Shown: positions 31,156 to 39,974 of the stretch, piece after piece
Numbering within the stretch: the stretch's first letter is position 1
How the letters are laid out: the number at the start of each line of letters is the position of its first letter
From: an uncultured Oxalobacteraceae bacterium
GTDB lineage: Bacteria > Pseudomonadota > Gammaproteobacteria > Burkholderiales > Burkholderiaceae
Reading direction: 5' to 3'
Assembly: GCA_946480015.1 (NCBI GenBank)
Contig: CAMLIL010000020.1
Coordinates: 1 to 64,000 of the forward strand
DNA: 64,000 bases
The notes under the pieces: model-generated
What the model was told of the DNA's origin: nothing
The model's database searches: none
What the model saw: only the letters and a program-made list of their open reading frames with translations
Position numbers and translations under genes: made by a program

Positions 31156-31632
31156 TTACAATTTTCCGTCGGCCCATCGGTGGAGCTGGGCCGCATATTT
31201 CTTTGCGTAGGGAATACGTAATTCTTTAAGATATGCAAGGAGCTTTTCAGGATAAGCCGACACGAGAATATACTCTACAATATACGCGATTAGAAAATCG
31301 ATCTGCATTGGATGAGTTTCAACGACCTCGCTTACCTCATCCGCGGCCTGAAGCTCATCGCTCGGGAATTCGCCGTCATTATTATCGCCCGCCAGCCCCC
31401 TAAATTTTAAGACTGAAAATCTTACAATGTTATTTGCATCGACCGCCAATACGGAGATAATCTCATCCACAGACAGATCCGCTGCTTGTAGCGATTTCAC
31501 ATCCAGGTCTAATGAAACATCGTACACATCGTATTCAATATCCAGCCGAAGGGCATCGCGTATAACATCAACGGCATTAATATAGTCCTGCGACGAAATT
31601 ATTTTTTGAATTGAATGCCGACCGACAGTCAT
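31156..31632 (-). CDS. uncharacterised acidic protein, probable orphan immunity protein
   Basis: 158 residues starting MTVGRHSIQKIISSQDYINA, with an excellent ribosome binding site (AAGGAA, 7 nt). Acidic in its first two thirds (DVYDVSLDLDVKSLQ, DDNNDGEF-type stretches) with a hydrophobic helix IDFLIAYIVEYILV near the C-terminus. I do not recognise the family. Its position between two apparent toxin tails, in the same orientation as the Rhs operon, suggests it is the immunity gene of a lost toxin. The frame is open upstream to 31842 but that part overlaps an rhs remnant. Confidence 0.6.
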   Translation of the reverse strand: MTVGRHSIQKIISSQDYINAVDVIRDALRLDIEYDVYDVSLDLDVKSLQAADLSVDEIISVLAVDANNIVRFSVLKFRGLAGDNNDGEFPSDELQAADEVSEVVETHPMQIDFLIAYIVEYILVSAYPEKLLAYLKELRIPYAKKYAAQLHRWADGKL

Positions 31633-31663
31633 TACCAGTTCCTTAGATCCTTGATCATCTTGA

Positions 31664-31783
31664 TTAATTGTTCCCCGGTGTGGCGATACGGTCCACCAGT
31701 TCATGATCCCACGGCGATAGTTCGTGCAAATTAGAGGTGGAATGCATGCCAACTCCACCCGACGCGTTGCGGAATCGTGGCAT
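31664..31783 (-). pseudogene. possible second toxin-tail fragment
   Basis: A 39-codon frame (MPRFRNASGGVGMHSTSNLH, ending DRIATPGNN) that stops 32 nt before the orphan gene at 31632 and begins directly after the rhs core remnant, in another frame. Its location is what would be expected of the end of the toxin once fused to that rhs core. Evidence is positional; the sequence itself is too short to recognise. Confidence 0.25.
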
Positions 31784-31785
31784 GG

Positions 31786-31880
31786 TGGAACATCGTTACG
31801 CGGTAGTACTTCACGTAACCGTACGGCCGTCCCATCGACCAAATTGGTAGCTGTCTTGGTGGAACACTTCGCGCTGCGGT
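31786..31880 (-). pseudogene. rhs core remnant
   Basis: About 95 nt are clearly homologous to the intact rhs gene around 34214-34312. The translated pieces NLVDGT and GYVKYYRVTMF correspond to NLVDGT and GYVKYNRVTMF of the intact protein, but lie in different frames because of a small deletion between them. It ends just beside the stop of the immunity gene at 31891. It marks the scar of a former rhs-toxin/immunity insertion. Confidence 0.7.
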
Positions 31881-31890
31881 CTATGAAAAC

Positions 31891-32439
31891 TCAAATAGGC
31901 TTGCCAAAAACAATGGCCAACTTGTTGATCTCGCAAAATTTTACAAATCGCTCGGAGACAACCCATCGCTCAAGGTAATTCCGGTCTCGCGCAATATAAA
32001 AGCTCCTCTCAAACGCCGTACGGTAAACGGCGCCTGTGATTATTCGAGAACCGTCTTGTAGCAGGCGAAACGAAGTCAAGTTTTCGTCGAGGAGATCAAG
32101 AAACAGTTTTGTCTTGCATAAGGAAAATTTTAGTGTATCACCCTGAACAAGAATGTCAATATCGTAAAACTCCACTTCATCAGGGAACTCTTTCTGAAAC
32201 AAGTCTCGAGCTTTCAACGAGAAAATTGGTATTCCAATATTACCTTCAAGGTAGTCCAGATTCTTAATCGCCTCTTTTGCAAGTCTTTCTTGGGCCTCGC
32301 CTCTAGGAGTGGAAAACTTAAGAAACTTTCCATCAATCGAATTCATAATGAAGAACTCGAAAAGCCTGCCGCTTTTATCACTAATTGAAACCAAGTCGCC
32401 GCTGAAATTCCCCGCCATTCCGGGCCCATATACCTTCAT
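31891..32439 (-). CDS. immunity-like protein (long paralogue)
   Basis: 182 residues beginning MKVYGPGMAGNFSGDLVSIS and ending ERWVVSERFVKFCEINKLAIVF. The C-terminal V-S-E-R-F pattern resembles the end of Imm11/DUF1629 proteins, but the family assignment is uncertain. ATG 32439 has AAGGAG 5 nt upstream; the GTG six bases earlier overlaps that site. A shortened paralogue is at 29950. Second gene after the Rhs effector, so either a second immunity gene of the operon or the orphan partner of the rhs remnant just downstream. Confidence 0.6.
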   Translation of the reverse strand: MKVYGPGMAGNFSGDLVSISDKSGRLFEFFIMNSIDGKFLKFSTPRGEAQERLAKEAIKNLDYLEGNIGIPIFSLKARDLFQKEFPDEVEFYDIDILVQGDTLKFSLCKTKLFLDLLDENLTSFRLLQDGSRIITGAVYRTAFERSFYIARDRNYLERWVVSERFVKFCEINKLAIVFGKPI

Positions 32440-32537
32440 TCCCACTCCTTATGCACATGTGTATCGACCAGCTTTAAAACCGCTTCGTCTTTCATGTTGC
32501 AGATCGAGAATTTCGCGTTGCGCACGACAATAGTTGT

Positions 32538-33140
32538 CTACCGGCTTTTGCGCATCTTTGCCTCGTCCGCCCAAATCTTAAACTGTTCGTCCATCGCTTC
32601 CGCAAGGGCTATGACTTTTGCTTTTGCGTCGGGATCGTCCACGCGCTCCTCTTTTGGCACACGGTGATAGTCGTAGCATTCATCAGGGCCAAAGATCCCG
32701 GCAAGATGTGCATTGACTCTAAAAACGATGTGATGCATCCGCCAGCAGGTGGACGGCTCAAATTCCTTTAATTGGCCACGTGGGAGGGGCTGGTCTTTTC
32801 CACCAATCCAAAGGTCGTCATGAAATGCAATTGCAATATTATCGAAATCCGAATGACTCTTGTCGTAGCTGGAATCACCAAACAGAATTTTCCATTTGGG
32901 AATTTCAGCAAATCGCAGCGAGCACATGATGGGACGGAATAAGCGCTGGCTTTTCTCAACCTCTTCAATCGACTTTGGCGGTTCTGTGTAAAATTTTGCA
33001 AATACTTCAATCAAATAGCCGACGTTCGTTGGAACAAGCTCAATATAGCGGCCAATCACAAAGCCGAACGTGCCTTCTTTCGTCATGGCGGGGATGTAAA
33101 ACATGTCGCCAGGCTGAACATTTTTTGTTAATGGTTTCAT
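32538..33140 (-). CDS. Imm26-like immunity protein of the Rhs effector
   Basis: 200 residues. The N-terminus VQPGDMFYIPAMTKEGTFGF with GRYIELVP is of the Imm26 type (a small beta-rich immunity domain). It begins 15 nt after the rhs stop codon with GAGAAG as ribosome binding site, the standard position for the cognate immunity gene that protects the cell from the Rhs tip. Lower GC than the rhs core, as the tip itself, indicating that tip and immunity gene moved together. Confidence 0.7.
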   Translation of the reverse strand: MKPLTKNVQPGDMFYIPAMTKEGTFGFVIGRYIELVPTNVGYLIEVFAKFYTEPPKSIEEVEKSQRLFRPIMCSLRFAEIPKWKILFGDSSYDKSHSDFDNIAIAFHDDLWIGGKDQPLPRGQLKEFEPSTCWRMHHIVFRVNAHLAGIFGPDECYDYHRVPKEERVDDPDAKAKVIALAEAMDEQFKIWADEAKMRKSR

Positions 33141-33155
33141 ATTTATCTTCTCTGA

Positions 33156-36100
33156 TTAGCATCCAGCTTTGCCCATCGCCTTTTTCGCCTTTTCGTACTC
33201 TGCAATGTGCGACTTTCCGCGCGGGTCTGTCCTGCTCTTGTCGATAGGTTCAATCACGTTTCCAGGGAAACCTGTTTTCGTACCATATTTCTCGCGATAG
33301 GCTTGCTCGTAACCCTTGGCTTCGGTGTACGTCAAGTCCCGTTTAAGCGGTCTTAGCTCTGCCTCTCCAAGACGGCCGGTCTTAGCATGTTGGCCCTCGC
33401 GCACTGTCGGATCTTGGACAGTATGCCCAACGTAGAACGGCTCTGTCGCACCCGGTGCATACAGCCCATACACGGTGTAACCGGGCGCATTCAGTGGCGC
33501 GCCTTCCCATCCCCATGGATCGATCCAAGCAATCGGATTCTTTCCGTAGCTATAGAGATTATCGCCACCTGCCAAGCCAATGGGGTCCGAGGTCGTGTAG
33601 CGGCCGATGTCGGGATCATAGTAGCGGAACGTATTGTAGTGAAGACCTGTTTCCCTATCTATGTATTGGCCTTGGAATCGCAAACTCTGTGGCAGCGACT
33701 TAGCCTGTTCCTCCCCAGGGATTGCGCTCCACGTCTCGGTGACTGTCGCTCCCCACGTCTTGTATTGCGCGCTCCAAGTCACCGCACCGGAAGCAGTGCG
33801 TAGCTCTTCAGGCGCCCCCGACGCGTCCGTTTGGAAGTGCAATATTCGCGATGCCGAGCCCGCGTGCTCTGTCCCGCCACATGTAGGCGATGGGACAAAC
33901 GTACACCCGCTATCCACCCGCGCCAACGGCACATAACTATCCGGCTCGTACAGGTAAGTCGCCACGCTGCTGCCGCGCTGCTCCTGCATCATCTGCAGGC
34001 CATCCCACAGAAACACTGTCGTACCGAACGCGTCACGCTTCCTGATCCTGCGCCCTAAAGCATCGTAGTCGAAATAGACATCCTGGCGCACGCCGTTGCG
34101 TGTCGTCTGCACTTCCCGCAGCCGATGCTCGCCGTCGTACAAGAACTGCTGCTCGGTATGCCTGCCGATGCGCTTGCTCTCCATCCTGCCGTGCACATCG
34201 TATTCGTAGCGCTTGTCCTCGAACATTGTCACGCGGTTGTACTTCACGTAGCCACCCACGTGCGTGCCGTCGACCAGATTGGCTGCCGCATCCCATTGAA
34301 ACTGTTCGCGCTGCGCCGCGGTCACAGTGCTGACGATGCGCCCCAGCGGGTCGTACATATACCGCGTCTCGCCGTTGCGCGAATGAATCTTCTTCACCAG
34401 CTCGCCCGCGCGGTCGTACTGCCACTCCTTGCGCAACACCGGCTCGTGCGCATCCTGCATGGCCGTGCTCTGCCAGGTCTTGCGCCCCAGCCTGTCGTAG
34501 CCGAAGCGGGTCGCTAACTGTCCCTGCGTGCGGGCGACCTCGCGGTGCAGGTCGTCGCGTTCGAAGTCGCTGATCACCTCGCCGTCGATGTTGACCTGGT
34601 GCAGATGCCCCGAGCCATAGTGCAGCTTGTTGATAATCCGGCCATCCGGCAATATCGTGGCGCAGCGGTTGCCCAGTTCGTCGTAGCGGTGGGCCAGCGT
34701 CCCCATGTGCCCGGTCTCGCTCAGCAGTTCCCCGCGTTTGCTGTAAGTGAACAGCAAGCGGTCATGGACGACACGGCTGCGCCCATTGTCGGTGAACACT
34801 TCCGCCTGCAGCAGCTGGCCGATCTGGTCGTAGCGGTACAGCGTGCTGCGTCCGCGTGCGTGCTTGAGCTGCAAGCGCCCCAGCGCGTCGCGCTCCATGC
34901 GCAAGGTGATCGCGTCCGCTTCGCCGAACGCGTCGGTCACGGCGACCGCCAGGCCGCGCGCGTCATGCTCAATGCGTTTGACGGTGCCGTCCAGGCCGAT
35001 CTCTTCGATCAGATTATCGTTGCGGTCATAGACGAACCGGTACGCTTCGCCGTTCTCGTTGATCAGCCTGACGAGGCGCTGCGCCGCGTCGTAGACGAAT
35101 TCGACGCTGCGCCCCATGGCATTGGTGCGCCGCACAGGCTGGCCGCGCAGGTTGCGCTCGTAGCTGGTGGTGCGCTCGGCGCTATCGATGCTGGCGGACA
35201 GGCGCCCGAGCGCGTCGTAGCGCAGCTTCTCGATCCCGCCGTCCGGGTTGACGATCTCGCTGACACGGCCCTGCGCGTCGGTCCGGTAACTGGTTGTATT
35301 GCCCATCGCGTCAGTCACGCTGGCCAGGGCGCCGCGCGCGTCGTAGGCGAAGCGCGTGGTTTTGCCGGAACAGTCGGTGTACGCGACCATCTGCGCACGT
35401 GCGTTCCACTGCATGTGCTTGAACCCGCCGCGCGCATCGCCGATCGTGTGCGGCAAACCGCGCACGTCGTACGTTTGCGCGGTCTCGTGCCCCGCCGGAT
35501 CGGTCACCAGAATCAGGTTGCCGCGTTCATCGTACGCATACTCCCAACGGTTGCCGGCGGCGTCGATGTCGGCAGTCGGCAGGTCGAGGCGGTCGTGCCA
35601 TTCGGTCTTTTCGGTCTGTCCAAGGGCATTGAGCGCGCTCGTCATCCGCCCCAGCGCATCGTACTGGCAGCGCGTGATGGCGCCGGCCGGGTCGATGGTT
35701 TCCACCAGCTGGCGGTTGGCATCCCAAACGTAGCGCCACAGATGGCCTTCGGCGTCGATGTACGCGGTCGGCTGGCAGTCGGCATTCCACTCCCACTGAT
35801 ACTGCCGCTGCAGCTGGTCGGTCACCAGCGTGCGCCGCGCCACCAGATCGTAGCGCAGCACGTACGATTCCCCATCGTTGGTCCAGTGGCGCACCACGCG
35901 GGCCTGCTCGCCCGCGCCCTCCCACTCGTAATGGCAGCGCAGGCCGTCCGGCACGCTGTGCTCGCTCATCAGGCCAGCGCGGTAGGCAAAGCGGCGCACC
36001 ACCCGGCCGCTGCGCTCGATGACTTCGACCAGCTCGGCGCGCGCGTTGTAGCGGTATTCGGCCAGGGTTTCGACCGGCTCGTTCTCGGCACCCTTGGCCA

Positions 36101-37358
36101 GCCGCAGCGCGGCGACCCGGTTGGTGCACAGGTCGTCATAATCGAGTTCGATCGTGCGGCCGCAGCCATCGTTGATCTGGCATAAGCGGCCGTCCCGGTA
36201 ACGCAGCGCGTGCCAGTTGCCGTTGCGGTCTTCCAGGCGCTGGAGCTTGAGCAGCCCCGTGTAGCCTTCGGCGGGCACACCGAAATCGCGGTAGATGCCG
36301 TCCGTGCTCTCGATGACGTACTGGCCCGATTGCGTGCAGATGAGGTAATAGCCTTCCGCGCTGCTGTAGTGGCTCTCGCCTGGCGCCACGATGGGAAAGC
36401 GCATGGTGCGGCCCTGCTCGTCGCAGTAGACCAGCGCCGCGCTTTCCACCGTCAGCGACACTTCATACGGCACGCTCCAGCCAGGGCCGAACAGCGTGTC
36501 GCCGCGCCCGTCATGGCTGCTGTAAAAACGCGTCCATGCGAGCGGCAAGACCCCCGGCAGCGCAAAATCGGGATCTTCCCGCAGCACCTTGCCGCCGGTG
36601 ATGACGTTGACCGGATTGCCGATCGTGGTCCTGATCTTGTTGCCGACCCAGCTGCCGGCCATCGACGCGCCCATGTTCATCAACAGGCAGGGCAAGGCTG
36701 ATTTCAGCGCGGAGAGATTCATCCTGCCGCGTCCGCACAGCGTGAGCGCGACGCCGATGGCCATGCCGAGCGCCGTGATCCACCAGGGCCGCTCGTCCTC
36801 GATCTCGCGCACGGTGACGGTGCCGCCGCCGATCGTCACGTCGCTTGAGCCGGCCGCGATGGTGCCGCCGCAGGTGGTTTTGTCGTCCTTGCGTGCGGCC
36901 GGACAGTCGTTGATGAAGACGTTGTCCGAGCCCTGCGCGATCATGGGCGGAGCGCCGGATGCGTGCTGCGAGCAGGCCACGGTGTCCTGCAGGCCCGGAG
37001 GAGCGGCCGCACGCGCGGCCGCCAGCGAATTGATGTTCACATCCGGCGAGCCGCTGGCGATCTTGCCTTCAATCGAGGGCGGTATGAACTTGTCGACCAG
37101 GCTGTTGATCGAGTGATCGATGAATTCGTTCAGGCCGCTGCCTTCCATCGCCATGCTGACCGCAAAGCCGATGGCCAGTACCGGGCCCAATCCCAGGCCG
37201 CCGGTGCCGACCACCGCCGTCACGGCAGCCACGGCGACCGCGGTCAGCGCGGCACCGACCAGGGCGCCGACGATGAGCGAACCGCCCATCTTGCACAGGT
37301 TGCCCAGCATCGACGTATGGGCGATCGGGTCGTTCAGGCGCGCTGCGGCTGGGCACAT
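33156..37358 (-). CDS. T6SS prePAAR/Rhs effector with GIY-YIG-like nuclease tip
   Basis: 1400 residues. The prePAAR motif AARLNDPIAH (5-14) and two hydrophobic segments (about 26-71 and 190-235) flank a PAAR-like domain; a DUF6531 region starts near GNPVNVITGG, followed by many YD repeats (RYEYDVHGRM-type) that form the Rhs shell, and the core signature DPIGLAGGDNLYSYGKNPI near 1270. The last ~115 residues are the variable tip: YTVYGLYAPGATEPFYVGHT, an R and GQH, then YTEAKGYEQAYREKYGT, which resembles GIY-YIG (Tox-URI) nucleases. Probably loaded on VgrG with the EagR chaperone and injected into rivals. Confidence 0.92.
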   Translation of the reverse strand: MCPAAARLNDPIAHTSMLGNLCKMGGSLIVGALVGAALTAVAVAAVTAVVGTGGLGLGPVLAIGFAVSMAMEGSGLNEFIDHSINSLVDKFIPPSIEGKIASGSPDVNINSLAAARAAAPPGLQDTVACSQHASGAPPMIAQGSDNVFINDCPAARKDDKTTCGGTIAAGSSDVTIGGGTVTVREIEDERPWWITALGMAIGVALTLCGRGRMNLSALKSALPCLLMNMGASMAGSWVGNKIRTTIGNPVNVITGGKVLREDPDFALPGVLPLAWTRFYSSHDGRGDTLFGPGWSVPYEVSLTVESAALVYCDEQGRTMRFPIVAPGESHYSSAEGYYLICTQSGQYVIESTDGIYRDFGVPAEGYTGLLKLQRLEDRNGNWHALRYRDGRLCQINDGCGRTIELDYDDLCTNRVAALRLAKGAENEPVETLAEYRYNARAELVEVIERSGRVVRRFAYRAGLMSEHSVPDGLRCHYEWEGAGEQARVVRHWTNDGESYVLRYDLVARRTLVTDQLQRQYQWEWNADCQPTAYIDAEGHLWRYVWDANRQLVETIDPAGAITRCQYDALGRMTSALNALGQTEKTEWHDRLDLPTADIDAAGNRWEYAYDERGNLILVTDPAGHETAQTYDVRGLPHTIGDARGGFKHMQWNARAQMVAYTDCSGKTTRFAYDARGALASVTDAMGNTTSYRTDAQGRVSEIVNPDGGIEKLRYDALGRLSASIDSAERTTSYERNLRGQPVRRTNAMGRSVEFVYDAAQRLVRLINENGEAYRFVYDRNDNLIEEIGLDGTVKRIEHDARGLAVAVTDAFGEADAITLRMERDALGRLQLKHARGRSTLYRYDQIGQLLQAEVFTDNGRSRVVHDRLLFTYSKRGELLSETGHMGTLAHRYDELGNRCATILPDGRIINKLHYGSGHLHQVNIDGEVISDFERDDLHREVARTQGQLATRFGYDRLGRKTWQSTAMQDAHEPVLRKEWQYDRAGELVKKIHSRNGETRYMYDPLGRIVSTVTAAQREQFQWDAAANLVDGTHVGGYVKYNRVTMFEDKRYEYDVHGRMESKRIGRHTEQQFLYDGEHRLREVQTTRNGVRQDVYFDYDALGRRIRKRDAFGTTVFLWDGLQMMQEQRGSSVATYLYEPDSYVPLARVDSGCTFVPSPTCGGTEHAGSASRILHFQTDASGAPEELRTASGAVTWSAQYKTWGATVTETWSAIPGEEQAKSLPQSLRFQGQYIDRETGLHYNTFRYYDPDIGRYTTSDPIGLAGGDNLYSYGKNPIAWIDPWGWEGAPLNAPGYTVYGLYAPGATEPFYVGHTVQDPTVREGQHAKTGRLGEAELRPLKRDLTYTEAKGYEQAYREKYGTKTGFPGNVIEPIDKSRTDPRGKSHIAEYEKAKKAMGKAGC

Positions 37359-37371
37359 GGTGGCAGCCGGT

Positions 37372-37809
37372 TCAGGTGGCGCTTGCCGCCGCCGGGGTGA
37401 AGCTGTCCAGCAGCTGCCGGGCGTAGTCCAGCTGCTGCGCCGTGAGTGGCGACGCGCAGCTCAGCGTCAGCACCAGAACCGCGCCGGCGCCGAGCGGGAT
37501 GGCGGTCTGCAGCTGATACATGGTGGCGTTGTTCTGCTTGAACGAGGTGGCTATCTGCACGCCGGGCAGCTGCGCCGCCCCCACGCTCACGGACACCGCC
37601 GCCTGCTGCTTGAAGTTCTTCACCTGCGTGGCCAGGGTATGCAGCTGGCGCTGAAGGAAACCATCGAGCTGTTCGCCTTCCTGCACCAGGTCGCGCGTGA
37701 CGACCAGGGTCAGACCGCCCGGCCCGTGGTTGAGCACCAGCATGTTGACGCTGCGGTCCTGGGTGTGATCGGGAATGCTGAAGCTGCCTTCGTTGATGTG
37801 ATAATCCAT
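37372..37809 (-). CDS. DUF1795/DcrB-type EagR chaperone
   Basis: 145 residues starting MDYHINEGSFSIPDHTQDRS, the pattern of DUF1795 proteins. EagR chaperones bind and shield the N-terminal transmembrane segments of prePAAR effectors until loading on VgrG. Its place between vgrG and a prePAAR-Rhs gene, 13 nt before the latter, is the standard arrangement. Confidence 0.88.
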   Translation of the reverse strand: MDYHINEGSFSIPDHTQDRSVNMLVLNHGPGGLTLVVTRDLVQEGEQLDGFLQRQLHTLATQVKNFKQQAAVSVSVGAAQLPGVQIATSFKQNNATMYQLQTAIPLGAGAVLVLTLSCASPLTAQQLDYARQLLDSFTPAAASAT

Positions 37810-37833
37810 GCTGGCCTGACGAGAGTGGGGAAA

Positions 37834-39825
37834 TCAGCTGTTCTTGCTGACGAATTGGGCATCGACGTCGGCGATGATGGCGCCGCCGCCCTTGGGGCTG
37901 GGGGTCACGGCCGGGCTGCCGCCGCTGGGGTTGATGTCCACGGTCTTGCCGTTGATCTCGACCGGGCCGTCGGACGTGATGTTGATGCTCTTGCCGGTGA
38001 TCGCCACATTGCCATCCTTGTCCATGTAGAACTTGGCTTGGCCGCAGGTGATCTCGAACGAGTCGCCCGCCTCCATCTTGTAGTGCTTGCCCACCAGGGT
38101 GTTCTTGTCGCCGCCGACCTGCTGGAGGGTGTCGACCTTCACGGTTTCCATCAGCTGGTTCCGGATGCGGCGCGTTTCGTCATTGCCCACGAATTTGGCG
38201 CTGTCGTGCATGACCGTGTGGGTTTCGTCGTTCTCCACTTCGGTGTCCAGATTACGCTCGGCCTGTATCCACAGCTGCTCCGCCCCCTTCTTGTCCTCGA
38301 AGCGGATCGCGTTGGCGTTGTCGTAGCCGCCGCCGGGCGTCGAGCGCGACAGCATGCCGCTCTGGGTTTTATTGGCCGGCAGCGACCAGGGCGGCATCGT
38401 GTTGATATTCGGGATCATGCCGGTGATGATGGGCCGGTCCGGTTCCCCTCCCATGAAGGAGATGATCACTTCGCTGCCGACGCGCGGTATCGAGGTCATG
38501 CCGAAGTTCGATCCCGCCCACGGCGTGGCCACCCGCAGCCAGGCCGAACTCTTCTCGTCGTTCTGCCCTTCGCGGTCCCAGTGGAACTGCACGCGCACGC
38601 GGCCGAATTCGTCGGTGTGGATTTCTTCGCCCGGCGGTCCGACCACGGTGGCGGTCTGGATGCCGTAGATCTTGGTCTCGGTGCAGTAGAAGCCGCGTCC
38701 GGGGCGCCACGGAATCATCTTGCGCAGGCAGGTCAGGCGGTTCTCGTAATGCGGCGCGGCCTTGCCGGACTGGTAGTTGTTGGTCGCGCGGTGAACCACG
38801 TCGACGACCAGGAATTCATTGGCCTGCCCGCCGCCGTCGCCATCGGCGAAGTGGCCGGTGAGGCGGAACCAGCGGCCCGGCATCAGCTGGCGGTTATTGC
38901 CGCCGCCTTCGAACTGCTTGCCGCGCGCCTCGGTTTCCTGCATGCGCAGCTCGGCCAGCGCGTGGCCGTCGGCGCCGCTCTTGAAGCCGAACGCGCCGGT
39001 GTACTCGTACGATTCGATCGACCAGACCGCGCCCTGCTGGTTCAGGGTCGGCAGCGAGGTCGCGCTGGGCCGTCCACTCTTGAAGTCGTAGCTGGTGAGG
39101 GCCACGCTGCCGTGCACCAGCTGGCGCGTGGGCGACCAGTCGCCGATGCCGTCTTCTTCGAGCGCGCCGCCGTGCCGCTGGTAGGGCACTTCGGGATCGC
39201 CGTCGATCGGCGGCGCGGCGGTGGAGTCGTCGCTGACGACCAGCTTGTGGCCGCTGGCGCTGTGTTCGAACCAGTAGAGCAAGCCGGCGGCCGACCAGCG
39301 CCGCGCCAGGTAGTTGGCGTCGCTTTCATCGAACTGGCAGGCGTCGGTCATGGCCGGTTCCGCCCCTTTCACGCGCCAGTCCCAGTCGGGCAGGCCGCCG
39401 TAATCGCTGACGATGCTGCGGGTCTGGTCGTACAGGGTGGCGTTGTGGAACAGGTAGTTATCCTTGCGCAGGCTGAGGTAGTTCAGCCACGGGCCGAGCC
39501 TGGCCTCGTAGTACGCGATGCCGCCGTCGACTTTCTTCAGGCCGAAGCGGAACACCAGGCCGTTGAAGTAGCGCAGGGTGCCATCCTTGCGCACCAGTTC
39601 CACGCAGAGCATCTTGCCCTGCAGGTCTTTCAGGTGGATGAGGGCGTCGTCGGAGAGCAGTTCGAGGGTGTAGTCGAAGGGCCTGGACAGGCCCTCCACG
39701 GCGTCGATGCTGTTGACCAGCAAGACGGCCTCGGGACCGTCGTTGTTGGGAAATGAAAGGCGCAGAATGCGCTTGTGCTGGCGCTCGGCGATCGCATCTT
39801 GCAGGCTTTGAATTGCATCACGCAT
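37834..39825 (-). CDS. vgrG: VgrG (TssI) type VI secretion spike protein
   Basis: 663 residues. The N-terminal gp27-like part (RPFDYTLELLS, about 45-60; FNGLVFRFG) is followed by the gp5 OB domain (TATVVGPPGEEIHTDEFGRV, RVQFHWDREG) and the DUF2345-like needle (IQAERNLDTEVENDETHTV, VDTLQQVGGDKNTLVG). It trimerises at the tip of the Hcp tube and carries the Rhs effector encoded downstream. First gene of the vgrG-eagR-rhs-imm operon; ATG 39825 has AAAGGA 7 nt upstream. No other T6SS structural genes are in the window, so this is an orphan vgrG island. Confidence 0.95.
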   Translation of the reverse strand: MRDAIQSLQDAIAERQHKRILRLSFPNNDGPEAVLLVNSIDAVEGLSRPFDYTLELLSDDALIHLKDLQGKMLCVELVRKDGTLRYFNGLVFRFGLKKVDGGIAYYEARLGPWLNYLSLRKDNYLFHNATLYDQTRSIVSDYGGLPDWDWRVKGAEPAMTDACQFDESDANYLARRWSAAGLLYWFEHSASGHKLVVSDDSTAAPPIDGDPEVPYQRHGGALEEDGIGDWSPTRQLVHGSVALTSYDFKSGRPSATSLPTLNQQGAVWSIESYEYTGAFGFKSGADGHALAELRMQETEARGKQFEGGGNNRQLMPGRWFRLTGHFADGDGGGQANEFLVVDVVHRATNNYQSGKAAPHYENRLTCLRKMIPWRPGRGFYCTETKIYGIQTATVVGPPGEEIHTDEFGRVRVQFHWDREGQNDEKSSAWLRVATPWAGSNFGMTSIPRVGSEVIISFMGGEPDRPIITGMIPNINTMPPWSLPANKTQSGMLSRSTPGGGYDNANAIRFEDKKGAEQLWIQAERNLDTEVENDETHTVMHDSAKFVGNDETRRIRNQLMETVKVDTLQQVGGDKNTLVGKHYKMEAGDSFEITCGQAKFYMDKDGNVAITGKSINITSDGPVEINGKTVDINPSGGSPAVTPSPKGGGAIIADVDAQFVSKNS

Positions 39826-39974
39826 CCGTTGTCCTTTGGCATTGTCTTTTCCCTAACAATGCCAAATTATACCGAAGTGGACGATTTCACTTCTTTCCGA
39901 TCGTCCTTTTATGCGCAGCAATTTCGCTTTACTTACAACAACTTAGCGATGGCGGCGGGGCGCCGCCACCGGTG

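Noticed and set aside
31156..31842. 228-codon version of the unknown orphan gene
   Set aside because: The first 70 codons overlap the rhs remnant in a different frame and the ATG at 31632 has the only good Shine-Dalgarno.
37120..39756. 878-codon open frame antisense to the EagR and vgrG genes
   Set aside because: Shadow of real genes; no recognisable motif, unusual composition.
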